Shown here: positions 1-12,602 of the stretch, piece by piece | How the letters are laid out: each line of letters begins with the position of its first letter | Numbering within the stretch: position 1 is the first letter of the stretch | Notes under the pieces: model-generated | Seen by the model: the letters and a program-made list of their open reading frames with translations, nothing else | Database searches by the model: none | What the model was told of the DNA's origin: nothing | Assembly: GCA_021234155.1 (NCBI GenBank) | Contig: JAJEKV010000064.1 | Location: 7,876,001 to 7,940,000 of the forward strand | DNA from: Isoetes taiwanensis | Lineage: Eukaryota; Streptophyta; Lycopodiopsida; Isoetales; Isoetaceae | Length of the DNA stretch: 64,000 nucleotides | Direction of reading: 5' to 3' | Program-made: the position numbers and the translations under genes

Positions 1-3000
1 CCTGAAAGCTGACTTGAAAACCTTTTAAAAAATTAAAAATTAACTGAATTGGATCTCAGGTTACCAAGATATGATGGTCCAAATTTCGGCTAGCTACTTC
101 TCATACATAGTATGTATTCATGGAATGGTCAATTGGAATACTCTCAATAATCATCAATAGGGAAATATAAATTACATGCCTGCTAACGGGCCAAGCTCGT
201 CCCCTTCTAAACTTTAACCCATGTCCTCATGGGTCGTTCCAAAATAAGAGACTATCCAATCGATCATAGAATTAAACCTTCATGACCAACTATATAATAA
301 CGCCAATTTATCACCATAATCATTCTTCCTTTCTTTGCTAGGTGTCATGAATATAATAATTTTTTTCCTACACAATCAACGACGTAATCAGACTTGCTTA
401 TACTTCTGCAATCTTCTTCAGACATTAAAGTCTCTATCCTAAGGAATTAAACACATCTAGACTTCCATTTTTCCATTAGAGCACTACACTTCCTTAGCTG
501 AATGGAAAGCATACATGCATTGTAACAAGTGAAATTACAAGCTTCAAACCAATCTGCAAGGAACTGCTCTTCTTCTCAACATATCATTGTTAACTACCTA
601 TACCATTAAACCATATTGGTCTTGAAGTTCTTGACAACATCAATTAAGTACCTTTTTTGAAAATAGCTCGTGTCTCATGATAAATAATCTTGGCTACTTA
701 TGCCTCTTCTGAACATCACCAAGATGCTATACATCTCACTAAATGGAGTCTATTAAGGTGACATAATAAGCTTCTTCAAAATTAACTATGTTTCATGATC
801 TGTAACATGCGTGGAATGCTTTATTTGAATTAGATAAGAAAATGCAGCTCAAAATAATTCCAAGAGGCAACCAACGCATCTCACGATTTCAGCATACCGG
901 TAGAAATATCTCACCAATAAATACTTTTCATTTGTAAATAAGTTTCTTTATATGTAGCATCTTAAGCATACAAAAAAAAAAAGGGTGCTGCGCACGGAGG
1001 GTTGCCCTCCGTGGCCTGAGGGTGAAGTGGCTTAAATCATACTTCAATTTCATGTTTTCACAATCAATCAACATTGCTACTTCAAAACAATACAATACTT
1101 GATACCATGACATTATGAAGTTTGGCCTGAAGAAATCTCTGATCCATCCAAGTTATAACATGCATGTTGGATGGACATTGGAAAAATAAAAGAACGTAGA
1201 CTGATGGCATGCAATGCTTATTGAGTCCAGTGTTTCAAAAATTATATGGACTCTATTATCTTATATGTTATACCTTCAGTGGCCATATTTATTTCTCTGT
1301 GCCATCTGTTAATGAACACTTAGTAATTTAACACTAGACCTGTCTCGGGGACCATTCCTGATCCATGGACCAGAACTGGCCCACATGACCTCTGCCACTT
1401 AAACCCACGTAACTCACGAAAGAAATTTCAATTTTATAATATACCACCGTCATTTGAGTCTTCACTTATTTCTTAATGACCTCTGAGAATTTCAAGACCA
1501 ATGGAGTCATCTATACCTTGTGCTGATTGCTCAAACATTGGAGAATTTGGCAGTTTCTGCACCAGTCCAGAACTGCCTTCTTCGATATTTCTAGCATAAA
1601 GTGACCTAAACCTTGCTAAAGTTGGAGGTATTTGCCTGTTTATCATAGAATACATTGAGTTTTATGTTCCCATATTTTCTTGCTATCATTTGAAATCGGT
1701 GGAAGCCGCCAAATCCTATTTTGGTCAAAAAAGCTGCTTGAGGTTTAAGAATTGTTACTCTCTCATTATAACAAGTTTTGATTTAATTCTTGTGGCCATG
1801 AGTTGCTAACTATACGAGCTATAGTTTCATGATTTTTTGGAGTTTAAATGTCATGTTAACCTTAACATTTACTAAAAGAACCTACTATACAGAATTCTAG
1901 ACAAAAGTATATGTTAAAATGCTCCAATAACAACCATTCATAATGCCATGTGGGCAATAAATGATGCGTTCTATTTATATCTACATAGAACATAACTTTT
2001 ATACATATAGTATAACTAGGGTGTAACCATGCAATTTTTGGAATTCAAACACGATGTACAACAGCCGGATTAACACATTAGAGCATAAAAAGTTAAGTCA
2101 CTCCATAATTATAGGTCCAAGACTCCACAATGATTAAGCTAATGATGTTTATTGATGAATTCAAGTGGATGTTGTGAAGTTTAGCCATGACAATATATAA
2201 ATAGACCACATAACAATTCATATATGCTTCTTTGCTGTGCTCCTTGTGGGTCCCATAGGCCGATTGGCCTCAGTGGACGATAAAAAATCATTCTCATTCA
2301 TTCTTTGGTTCATAGAAAGAAACACTACTTTTCCCCAAACATGCCTTTAAAATGGTTCAAAATGTAAGAAATGACATATATAGAGATCTCTTATATAGGT
2401 TGTATGGTCTCATTGAAAAAAATACCATGAAATTATTTCTTACTAGCATAAACTTCATATCTGTGTTACTGCTATAAAGCATTGTCATCCAAGTAGAATA
2501 ACATTACGTGTAAGTTATCTTTCATATCTGACTAAATATAAAATTGTTCGAACCGGAGTTATTTTTGGAATTGTCATCATTTTCAGGCAAACGTTTCCGG
2601 CGAGTGAGATGCGGGAGAGAGTGACGTGTACGTGGCCGAGGAGGGGGCGAGCGGGATCCAGCGGTAAGACTCGGCTGTTTTAGAGGTGGCTGAATTGATT
2701 TGCAGGCATGGACGGGGGAAAACGAAATAAGGGTGAGAGTTATAGTTTCGGAGTTGGTATTGGAGCTTCGGGTTAGTGCAGCAATTATATCATACATCAA
2801 ATTTTGAATTTTTATTATTTTTATTTTTTCCTTAGCTAATTTTTCTAGGTTGCCTCAGGCGAGGCCGACACGTGTGAATATTTTGAGAAACATCTTTTCT
2901 GTCTTTTTTTTTTTTTAAACTAATTTCCGTTTTCAACTGCATGTGGACTCTGACACCTGTCAATTGCTAAGCGAAATTTTTTCTTAAAGAAAGATGTCAG

Positions 3001-3108
3001 TGACGGCGATGACATCTGTCCACTTCTGCACTGGTTTAGCTCCTCGTGTTCTAGTTGTGATTTGTTTGGCGCGAGAACCAGTACCTCTGCAAGCTAGGAG
3101 CTTTAGAT
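1..3108. other. AT-rich sequence, no recognised gene
   Basis: No open frame here resembles a family I know. An A-run followed by a short GC-rich hairpin (GGAGGG..CCCTCC) lies at 970-1015. A 60-codon minus-strand frame at 1473-1655 could be an isolated exon but has no recognisable motif. A locally GC-rich patch at 2585-2720 stands out from its surroundings and could be a 5' UTR or promoter-proximal exon. None of this can be tied to a product. Confidence 0.5.
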
Positions 3109-3232
3109 ATGTTCATGTTCTTCATGATCTTCGACCGCTGCTTCTCTGGAAATGGGATTAATAGGTATCACTCAGTACCAGATAATACAGTAGTTATAAA
3201 AGTATCTTATTTATTTTTCGAGGGCAAAAGCT

Positions 3233-3400
3233 ATGGCGCCAAAGGAAGAAAAAAAAAGGAAGGTAATGTCCAAGCATCTGCCTCTGCCATCACCATTTGA
3301 AAGCAAGGCGGTGCCTTGCACGACACATAATATTGAAGCAACTAGCCATGGCAATTCTGGTGCTTTAGCATTCATTCCAAATAGTTTTACGAAACCACAG
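3233..3400 (+). CDS. possible first exon of an unidentified gene
   Basis: An open frame starts with a lysine-rich MAPKEEKKRK segment and runs about 56 codons to a plausible donor (CACAG followed by GTAGAT near 3401). The N-terminus has the look of a nuclear or nucleolar protein, but there is no domain. A second coding-like frame lies downstream at 3833-4000. The two might be exons of one plus-strand gene, but no continuous spliced frame could be built between them. I do not recognise the product, and a chance frame is possible. Confidence 0.2.
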
Positions 3401-3832
3401 GTAGATTTTGTTTTATATCTTATGTTTGAGGTATTTCGTATATACAATAGGTCAGAAACCTAGTAGATTTAAGACCGTGTGTCTTGCATGAGTTCTACTC
3501 AGGCCATAAAACACCCTCTACAGTTCTACTATCTACAAATTTGTAGCTTGCCTTCTAGGTTATACTGGCTATGGCAATTTCTTGATATATGCTTCTTGAC
3601 AGAACCTCCTGTAGCTACGGGGGAAGAGGCATACAACTCATAGTGGTTGAAGGCTCAACTGTCTTTTGGTTCTCTGTGGTGATCAAATATGTCGTCGGAC
3701 CAGGCGATATAAGTGCGGCAGCGCTTCTAGTGGTAAGAAATTAAATTTCTTAACATAAGAATGCAAACCTATATAGACAACTAACATGTCTGCATTTGAT
3801 GTTTTCAGGATGGATTTGAAACATAGTAGCCT

Positions 3833-4000
3833 ATGAGACAGGTTTGGGGTGCAAATTGGTGCCTTACTGGAGGACGTCTTGAAGCTGCATTTTCTACCAG
3901 ACTCACATCTCTGTCTATAAAGCAGATCATTACTGCACACAATGTTATACCAGTTGATTGGTCTCCAACCAATTCCTATGATACTCTGTGCAAACTTTAG
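3833..4000 (+). CDS. possible terminal exon, unidentified product
   Basis: A 55-codon open frame ends at a TAG at 3998-4000 and reads like coding sequence (mixed composition, WGANWCLTGGRLEAAFSTRL then IPVDWSPTNSYDTLC). A pyrimidine-rich tract with CAG precedes it at about 3800-3808, but the frame is not open directly from that acceptor. It may pair with the frame at 3233. The family was not recognised. Confidence 0.2.
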   Translation: MRQVWGANWCLTGGRLEAAFSTRLTSLSIKQIITAHNVIPVDWSPTNSYDTLCKL

Positions 4001-6420
4001 CTGACTATATTAGTCAATGCCTCGTTTTCATAGGCAAATGTTTCTGCAATGTATAATAATATAGCTACTACTAGCAAGCATGTGCCCGTGATACCAGACA
4101 TAAGTTTTTGCTTGGACTCTCAGGCGACTGTGCTGCTGCCCGAGCCTGATTCATGAGAAAAGGCTATTTTAATGCCAGAACTAAAGATTTGCATTATTAG
4201 ATTCTTCTGTGTCATGTGCACATGTTGGAATAATGTTAATTCTCTTGAAAAATATGCAAACATGCATATGCAACATAAGCACAAAAAATATCAGTAGCAT
4301 ACATCCAACTTGATACCAGCAAAACAGGAAAGGTTCTCATGAAAACAATCTCATGAAAAGAATAAAACTAAGATTTGAGAAAACAATGTGTACTTTTTCT
4401 AAACTGTCAAGAATAAGGAAGGTGCAAAACATGGGACTGACATGACAAAGAGAAATAATATTGAAAAAGGTGATGCTGCCTCATTGAATGAGACATTAAG
4501 AAACATCTGATCAACAGCGGTTGGAGGGTACCCTAATCTGAGAAGAATTGATAATTTGAGTGTGATTAAAGAAGACATTTTCATAACATTTCTTTTTGAT
4601 TTATTAGAATGCCAATTATCATCCAACCATGTCCTTTTAAGATCTTCTAAAACACATAGGAAACTCTCGAGGTGAATCTCGCATTTTGATTCTCGTTGTT
4701 TGATCAATCTGAGCATCATGATTTGAGATCCAATTGGAGATGTTTTCCACCGAAGTTCCAAGTTGACACAAATTCCCCCTAGTGCAATTAGAAAAGAGAG
4801 GCCGCCGTGATAAATTTCTTGCTTCTTTGAAAATATACTGTGCAAATGGCATCAGCTAGTTTCAGTCATCAAATTTAAAACCAATGAAATACTCATTTAC
4901 AAAAAGGAATACTCGCCTATTCTATACGAAATACTCATCGGAATACTCGTCTATCTACGCGCACGGGAGTAGGGAAAGATAAATGTTTGCGGCGGCCTTG
5001 GCCGCTGCAATACATTTCTTGTATATTATATTTTTTATGGATGCAAACCTTTCTTGGCAATAGAAATCTCTAGTTGCGTATTAAAGTAACATGTTATTTC
5101 TAAGATTTTAATTTATATAAGCACGCATCACTATTTATGGTCCACGAGACTAATTGTATAGAGCATATATCTCTCACTAGCCTTATCCATTTTTCTCCAT
5201 AGAATAAGTGAAAGTCCATGTAGGTTCAATTGGTCATAAATACCCTATAAATTCTCAATTGTTTGTGCTTCAACCTTATCCTTAAATTATACAAACTAAC
5301 CTAATCAATTAATTTTGTCCTATAGAGAATCATACAAGTAAACTATATGTGAAAGTTGAGATCAAAATTGAATAAGGTGGCACCATTAATAATTTTTAAA
5401 CTTTCAGTCATATGGACCAATGATGGTCTGCAACTGGACTGCAGATAGTAGTCTATCTTGATTTTTTCTAGTAAAAGTTTTTTATATATTTCCTTGGTTC
5501 TTTTTGCATTGGTTTCTTGACATGAGATATTTTGAGGATGTGATTTTGTAAAGTCACACCTTAGGGCACAAATCTGGAACAAACATGGAAGATATAATAT
5601 AATTGAGGCTATCTATTCTAGTACAGTCCTTAAGATAATGAACAACAAATATTTTTTGTGAACAAAGTGGTCCAAGAGCTACTCGTGTCCCAAAACTCAA
5701 CTTGAAATGGACTAACATAAGGATATTATCAATTTTTGAATGAACTATGGACCAGTAATGGGCAGGTACAGATATTGTTTTTGATTTTTTTTTATCATGT
5801 CTTTTGCTCTTTCCACGATCTTGTTTTAGCATTGGTTTCATATCCTTATAAACTTTCATAATGTGATTTTTTGGAGGAGAACCTAGAATCATATGTAGCA
5901 ATACTATCCATTTGTATAAATTCCCTAAAATTGAAAATAGAAGTAAAAGTCAAAACATTAAATTCAAACTCAACAAATATTTTTATAGGATGGAGGACCT
6001 CGTGAATTACTTATGTGCCAAATTTGGACTCAAAATTGATCTCCTTCTGAAAAAAGTTGTTTTTATATCACAACTGCTTTCTGGAAATCAGTATTGGTTC
6101 TCAGAAGGCAGAGGATAGTTTTGACCCTGTCATGTTTGAATTGCTCTATCTTCTTTCACAGAGTTCGGATTGAGATGTAGTTTTTTGTGCTTTGCTCTAT
6201 ATCTCGTGTAGAAAAATAACATTATAACCAAAAAAATCAAAAAAATCTTTGCATCAAGATAGTTTTACTTTGTGTGAACGTGAAGCTTTTGGTACTTGAC
6301 CCCCCGGGTTTGCTAGAGCATAACTCACAAGAATGGGAGCTGATACAATGTGAAGCATGACTGTCATATATGAACTTCTAGAAAGGGTTTGGCTAGTTTT
6401 TGTGTTCTTGATTTTATATG
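4001..6420. other. no recognised gene; degenerate repeats
   Basis: AT-rich. A minus-strand open frame near 4400-4850 shows no known domain. Between about 5340 and 6110 several stretches repeat a loose pattern (tatggaccartratgg, gcattggttc, atgtgatttt), as if a transposon-derived sequence had been duplicated and decayed. No coding call is made. Confidence 0.4.
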
Positions 6421-7001
6421 ATTTTTTTTTTGAACCTTCAAAAGGCCCTTTAATGGTCCATCATGGGACAGATCTAGTGTTAAAGAGGCTTTATCTTTTG
6501 CAAAGATGATTAAACCCAAGCTAGAAACCCCAAGTCCCAATAGCCCCAGCTGTATACTCGATCAATACAAAATAGAAAACAATGCTCAATTGATTCGGGT
6601 GTACCCTTGCAGATTGGACACAAATGACTGATATTTGGCTTGAAGAAGTGAACACGAACACTAGTCCTCAATGCTCTATGCACAATCTGCCAGAAGAGAA
6701 CCAAGGTGTATTTTGCTTCAGGAACTCTTAGTTTCCACTGTGCTAGAGGGGGAAGAGGAGGCTGCAATGTGAGATGTCTATATCAGGCCTGAACAAATTG
6801 CTTTTCCCAAGGAATATCCACTGTGATTGTCCACACATGCTCATTGGCCAAGTTGGGCTGCAAATGAATATTATATGCAACATTTTTCCATATGTAGTCA
6901 TCTAGACGTGTCAATCCATAAGTGTCCCTAAACTCCTGCCATGAGCGAAGACACCGATTGAAATACCAAGCCTCGAGGTGGACTATGCCTGCACAATCCA
7001 A
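6421..7001 (-). mobile_element. truncated LINE 3' fragment (minus strand)
   Basis: Read on the minus strand, two adjacent frames (7001-6783 and 6767-6510) give the C-terminal end of a plant L1-type ORF2. The second carries the reverse-transcriptase-associated zinc-binding region: LFWQIVHRALRTSVRV, then CPICKGTPESIEHCFLFC, which is the usual C-x2-C ... H-x4-C arrangement. An internal stop separates the frames. A T-rich run at 6421-6430 would be the A-rich 3' end of the element. No endonuclease or RT core is present, so this is a 5'-truncated dead copy. About 100 bp around its A-rich end recur in inverted orientation at 42030-42133. Confidence 0.7.
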
Positions 7002-7503
7002 GTTGTAGCTTCCAAATTCAAATCATTTGCAGAATCAAGAATCAATGCTTGCAAATAGCTATGAAAATCCTTGATTTCTAGGTCTAATTCAATTTGCAGC
7101 CTCCAGAATCGCAAATTGCAGAGTTAGAAATTTATAGGCAAATCGCGGATCATCGCTGTTGGAGGAATAAGTTTCCAATATGAAATATGAAAAATACAAA
7201 GGCATTTAATGACATATTGATTTTTACATATGCAAATACATTGACCGAGGGCATTCCATAAAATTATGAAAAGTTAGGGGTATGTGACAAAATTCATCAA
7301 CCCATAAGGGTATTTTGTAGTTATTTCCAGAATTTTCTACAAAAAACCAAAGAATCTGCAGCAATGTTCAAATTGGCTAGGATTAAAACTTCTTGGGAAA
7401 AGCATAGAGCTTCTTGCAAACATTTCTACCAGCATATGACTAACATTCAAGAGGAATTGAGGATTTTATTATGAAATGTGGCTAACAAAGCAAACCTGTT
7501 ATA

Positions 7504-7671
7504 TGATACTCATGATGCAAAAAAAAAGGCCACATTGGATGTAAAAGGGTCTCAGGCAACGTAAGATTTTTGAACGGGTCACTTGTATGATACTCATGAT
7601 GCACATAAAAAATGCGACATTTGATATAAAAGTGTCTAATGTAACGTAAGACTTTTGAATGGGTTACTTTT
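7504..7671. repeat. 84-bp tandem direct repeat, two units
   Basis: The motif TGATACTCATGATGCA starts at 7504 and again at 7588. The units share most of the following sequence, including an AACGTAAGAxTTTTGAA block. Both are AT-rich and non-coding. The repeat lies downstream of the limit dextrinase stop codon on the minus strand. Confidence 0.7.
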
Positions 7672-8180
7672 AAAAAGTGGCTTGCTTTCAGAGATATCCT
7701 ATGCAAAATCCACCTTTTTAAGAGACATTCCATGATTTATTCTCTGCATGTGGTTCTGCATGCTGCAGATTTCAAACAATCCACTAATAGATACTAGATG
7801 TCTCTAGTAGAGATATATCAAAAATGGACTTGCTTTGGGAGTACAGGACAAGCAAATTACAAACTTCCTCCTGACACTTATAAAGTGCTCCTAATTGACA
7901 ATAATAGAATGAAGATATGGACTATCACATAAAACGTTCATTCATATTGATATCAGATTTGAGATGATAGAACAAGAAAATCTCATTCATTTCCCTGGAC
8001 TTTTGATTTAGTGAGAGCTTGGATGAACAAGGCATCCAAGTTACAACTAGCATTGAATGCGCAACATCAATACCAGAATGCTTAGGTATGATGCAAAAAA
8101 AATTCTTTTTGTCGGGGGAAAAAGTTTCTGACTCCAGGAAGATCCCAAGCAGTTGAAAAATATCTTGATAAGACTTCTGC

Positions 8181-8464
8181 TTACACGGCTCTCTCTTCAA
8201 CGAAAACAGTAGTTGTTCGAGCTGGGATATGAAAAATACCACTTCCTACATCATATGTTGAAGTCTTGACATCCACTGATGTAGCCTGCATAGAATACAA
8301 AACATTAGAGGGATTGCAGAGACAGGAACTTAATAAAAAATATCATGAGGAGCTCTTTAGATACCTGAACATGATATAACTTCAGTGCAAGCCCCTTTAA
8401 ATCCATCACTTTTGCCCTAACAGAAGTAGGCCGTGCATTGAAAAGCACCACAATTTGCCGATAC
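8181..8464 (-). CDS. limit dextrinase (pullulanase-type), last two exons
   Basis: Limit dextrinase hydrolyses alpha-1,6 branch points of starch-derived dextrins in plastids. These are its 3'-terminal exons. The penultimate exon (8464-8365, 100 nt) reads YRQIVVLFNARPTSV..LKGLALKLYHVQ. It is bounded by AG at 8466-8465 and GT at 8364-8363. The final exon (8285-8181, 105 nt) reads SVDVKTSTYDVGSGIFHIPARTTTVFVEERAV and ends in TAA at 8183-8181. The IVV.FNA and IPARTT.VFVE segments match the C-terminal beta-sandwich of plant limit dextrinases. The intron between them is 79 bp. The phase from the exon at 35245 into 8464 closes exactly (AA plus G), so the 26.8 kb between them is one intron swollen by transposons. 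Both exons here are intact. Confidence 0.88.
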
Positions 8465-8615
8465 CTATCCAAATATTAGCACGATCACCAGGTATCTTAC
8501 ACAATGGAAGGGTGGAACAGAGAGGAGGCTCCCCCTTACCAATTTCCAAAACACAATGGGCAGGTCTCCCACTTGATGATGCTGCTGAGATGGATGTAGA
8601 ACATCATCATCTATC

Positions 8616-9431
8616 TTGATGAACATACTATCTTGGAACGTGAGGGGTGTAGCTTCTTCCCCATGTAAAAGGAGCAGACTATCTAATTATTTGTCTAAGT
8701 TTCCAATGGATTTTTGTTGTCTTCAAGAGCATAAGTGCCGTAAAGGTGGGGTGCAGAAGCTGGCTGCAATTGTGGGTCCTCATTACAATGTCTTAGTTGC
8801 TGCTTCTAACTCAGCTAAGGCTGGAGTTCTCACTGCTTGGAAACCTTCCCTTAATGTTACTTTTACTCAAGTAGACAGATTTGGACGGTGGATAATAGTC
8901 AAATGGATGGATAAGAGGCAAGAGTGGGGAATTGTAAATATGTATGCACCTAATCAGCCACGTCAGCGAGGCTCTCTATGGGCCACTTTACGGACTAAGA
9001 TTATGCGGCTCGGTCATAATGTAGCATGGCTACTAGTTGGTGATTTTAATATGGTTGAGTTTGAAGCAGATAGATGTGGTAGGGGTACACAGGTTGTTCA
9101 GGGATTTGAACGTGAGTAGTGGAGGCAGCTTGTGTTGGACTGCAGAATGGTAGAGGTTGACGGAGACCAGTCTTTTACGTGGTGTAATGGCTGGACTGGA
9201 CCAGGTAGAGCTTATGCTCGGCATGATCGTGGGTATTATAATGTAATAGCCGCTGGCTTACTGGGTAACTTGCAAAGGACAAATATGTTGGATAGTTCCA
9301 TATCTGATCACAATCCGCAATGGCTTTCGATCACAGCGCCAGTGCATAGACGAGCTGCAAGAACCTATTTCAAGCTTAGCACTCGATATTTGTCAGACCC
9401 AGAGTTTACTAATGGCTGCAGGCATGCCTGA
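8616..9431 (+). pseudogene. LINE ORF2, apurinic endonuclease domain (broken)
   Basis: The frame opens at an ATG at 8619 with NILSWNVRGV, the first motif of the APE-type endonuclease of plant L1 elements. LQEHKC (residue about 35), NMYAPNQP and LLVGDFNM follow in order, carrying the metal-binding Glu and the GDFN motif. A TAG at 9117-9119 ends the frame; the domain continues in frame at 9132-9431 with SFTWCNG and the terminal SDHNP motif, whose His is catalytic. The enzyme would nick target DNA to prime reverse transcription. The stop, and a further break near 9430, make this copy inactive. Confidence 0.85.
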
Positions 9432-9599
9432 TCTTCTACATTTTCTCGTCTTCGAGGTATGTCTGGGGTTGTTGATGCTTTGGCGGCAGTTAAATCCTTT
9501 GCTAAGCAGAGTGTAGAAAGGCGCAGGCAGCTAGAGGGCGGCTACTAGCTTTGTATATGGAGCTTCAAATGTGTCGTTCACAAGCCCCTTCATCAGGTA

Positions 9600-10798
9600 T
9601 TGGCAGAAATAAGAAGTATTGAGTCAATACATGCAACTCAAGCTCGCGTTAATGCTGGTTTGGATTGGTTTAAATTGGGAGATAGGTGCTCTCACTTATT
9701 CTTTAAGGCGGCAGGGAGAGGACGTGTGTCAAGCTCCATATCTTCGTTACTTCTGCCTGATGGCTCTGAAATCTCTGATGCTGTACAGTTAAAGCAGTTT
9801 CTTTTTTATCATTTCTCTGCTTTTTTTGCTGATCAGTCTCTGCCCTTCCAAGAGGATATGCAGGAGGCCGTTTTATCTAAGATCCATCCTATTATTTCCC
9901 CGCAGCAGCGTGTTCAGTTGGAATCAACTATTACTGTCGATGATTTGCATTCTGCTGTAGACTCCTTGAAGAAGAATAAGTGCCCAGGCTTGGATGGTTT
10001 TCCTGCAGAGTTTTGCCAAGCTTATTGGAATTGGCTTGGTGATGACGTCTTCAATGCTTTCTCTGAGTTTCGCCGGTTCAGGAGCTTGGATAAGATCATC
10101 AACACTGGTTGCATTTCCCTTATTCCTAAGTGCAAAGAGCCTAAAACTATCTTTGGATTGGCGCCCTATAACCTTGTTATCTATGGTGTACAAGATCTTT
10201 GCTAAGGCCTTGGCAGAGAAAGTGAGGGATATCTTAGCAGAGTCTATCTCTTTCACGCAATCAGGCTTTTTACCTAAGCGTTGTATTCTTGACAATGTGG
10301 CCGCCGCTTATGAGGGGATGTATTGGGCACGTCTTAAGGGTCAGCACATTGTATATCTCAAATTGGATTTTGCTAAAGCCTATGACAGTATAGATTGGAA
10401 TTTCCTACAAAAATGCCTTCTGACATTGGGATTTGGAGAGTTGTTTACTAGAGATGTTATGAAGCTCCATCTTTCTGCTCGGTCTACTGTGCTTTTTCAG
10501 GGAGAACCTGTTTCCTGTTGGCAGAGGAGTTCGACAAGGATGTCCCCTTTCCCCATTATTGTTCACTATTGTGGCAGAGGTATTGTCCCAGCTATTCTCT
10601 TCTATTACTCAAGATGGCGTAATTCAGGGATTGACTATGGAGGATGGTTCTCAAGAAGTGTGTAATCAGTATGCCGATGATACATTTCTCTTTCTAGTGG
10701 CTGAGGATGATAATCTTCAGAATGCTAAGCTTTTGCCGGACTCTTTCTCCCTGGCATCAGGGGTTCTTGTTGGGTGGCTAAAGTGCTCTGCTTTATGA
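9600..10798 (+). pseudogene. LINE ORF2, reverse transcriptase domain (frameshifted)
   Basis: Three overlapping frames cover the RT. The first (9600-10205) has LDWFKLGDRCSHLFFK, KNKCPGLDGFPAEFC and ISLIPK. A shift near 10150 leads to WRPITLLSMVYKIFAKALA, QSGFLPKR and YLKLDFAKAYDSIDW, which holds the first catalytic Asp. A second shift near 10530 leads to the frame with NQYADDT, the catalytic YADD box. The order matches plant L1 RTs. At least two frameshifts are needed, so the polymerase is not functional. It is flanked by the endonuclease upstream and the C-terminal region downstream. Confidence 0.9.
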
Positions 10799-10801
10799 AC
10801 T

Positions 10802-11743
10802 TTGGATGTGGATGTTCCTCCCTGTGTTTACGAATATCCATGGAAAGTGCTTCCTCAAGGGAAGGCCACTAAACTCTTGGGCATTCCTATAGGTATACAT
10901 ATCTCTACTTCAGATGCATGGGATATTATAGTGGAAGGCCTGCGTAAGCACCTTTTTTGGTGGAATACAGCTAAGCTTTCTCTGGCAGGGCGGATAGTAG
11001 TTGCTAAACAGGTTCTCAGTAATACTCATGTGTATATGGCATCTGCTGTGCTTGCCTCACAAACAAGGTTTCAAGAGGTTGTCGCAATTGTCCGTAACTT
11101 CATTTGGGCAGGTACTGAGACAGATGTAGTTGTGAAGGTCGCTTGGTCCACATGTATCAAACCAAAATTTGCGGGAGGTCTAGGTATGATTGACTTTCAT
11201 TTGCAGAGTAAAATTATGATATTTAAGTTCATTTGTCACTACTTGGTGGGTATGATACATTCGCCTGGAATGAGGTTGGTTGCGCAAGCACTTGGGCAGT
11301 GTATTCCTTTTGGGAAACCAGCACTTAGGGCAGTACTTCCTTGGTGTCTCTTTTATCAGCTTCGTCCATATCTGAATGCTTCCCCCTTCTTGAAGGAACT
11401 GCTTGATTCTTGGGAGACAGTTCGTGTGCTATTTAAGATTAATCCAGGTGTATGTCCACAGGCAGGTTCTCTGTGTTGGTGGATTCCTCTGGATAACCAC
11501 ATGCCTCTGTGTGCTACTGTACATCCATTGACTCAGCGTTGTTGGAGGCGTGCTGATATTCTCACAGTTGGTGCTTGGTATGAGGCAGGACACTTGTTTA
11601 CTTGGGATGCTTTTCAGACTAAGTTTATGCTATCTCGATGGGACAGAGCTCTGTGGCAAAAGCTGGCTGGCATTCTGCCAGACGCTCCTTCACAATCAGT
11701 TGATGTGCCTATTTGGACTGGTCCCCAAATTGTTAATGCATAA
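10802..11743 (+). pseudogene. LINE ORF2, post-RT region, cut by CACTA-1a
   Basis: An open frame of 313 codons continues ORF2 after the YADD frame. It has KLLGIPIG and LSLAGRIVVAKQVLSNTHVYMAS, typical of the region just after the RT thumb in plant LINEs, then FIWAG and KPKFAGGLGMIDF. It ends shortly before the CACTA-1a terminus at 11767. The next segment, the zinc-binding domain, resumes on the far side at about 34500 (WNKLLPPKVSTLWWQLLHRCL .. SCPNRKRQVESIETFFF). Confidence 0.85.
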
Positions 11744-11766
11744 CGTCTTGTGCATTCATTATATCA

Positions 11767-12150
11767 CACTACAAGAGAAATGTACCAATAACGTCTAGTA
11801 TAACGTCAAAAATCTTGACACAAATCAATCTCCTTAGACTCCAACAGTTGTCACATTTTTGACGCTATAGCTGACATGATCATTTGCCACAAAGTTGACG
11901 CTCGGGCGTCAAGTGTTATATCAAGATTGGGGCACATTCAGTTGCCACAATTCCTGACACAAAGGCACCTTTATAATGAAATTGCAACATCATTGCCAAC
12001 AAGTTAGTCTCAAGGTAGCATCAAAAGTTCTAAGGACACTATAACAAATATCACATTCAAATATCACCAACTTTTTCAACAATATTATAACTCAATTGCC
12101 ATAAGTGATTGTACATATTGGGGCAAACTTTCATCAAACTTGTAATGAGA
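11767..12150. repeat. CACTA-1a 5' terminal and subterminal repeats
   Basis: After the CACTACAAGAG terminus, short motifs recur in both orientations: TTGACAC, TTGTCAC, TTGACGC, TGCCACA. Such subterminal repeats bind the TnpA-class protein in En/Spm. The same stretch is essentially identical at 50476-50860. No gene was seen from 11767 to 12602. Confidence 0.7.
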
Positions 12151-12602
12151 TAATAACAACCATGTCATATACGTTTCATCAACCATTAATTAGCTACCAT
12201 CAAGCTTGTGTCTAATCCAATTTAAATATTGCATTAACTCTTGCGACTAACCTACCCCAAATATTGCATCAACTAGTGCATCATGCTTTTTGTCAAGCAA
12301 ATGTCAATCCTAGCAACAAAAAAATGATCAGGTTTTATGACAAGAAAAGAACCATTCCACAAAGCTATTTATTAATAGTGTCAACCATTATAACTCTTTT
12401 GAAATTGTATTATAATTTGTGTAATACAAAGATCACATTTCCTTATTGCGATGCGTTTGACAAGATACACGAAGTTGAGACAAAATACATCAGAAAGGTA
12501 AATATTCTTATTCATAGCAGTAAAATTTCTACAAATGAGATGCTCATATGCAAAAGGTCAAATACTCAAAAAACATGAGTAATACTCTAAGACAATCTGA
12601 TC

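Noticed and set aside
1473-1655. 60-codon minus-strand frame as a gene exon
   Set aside because: Coding-like composition but no motif, no clear splice borders and no neighbouring exon.
4399-4852. 148-codon minus-strand frame
   Set aside because: No recognisable domain, overlapping alternative frames equally open, AT-rich composition.
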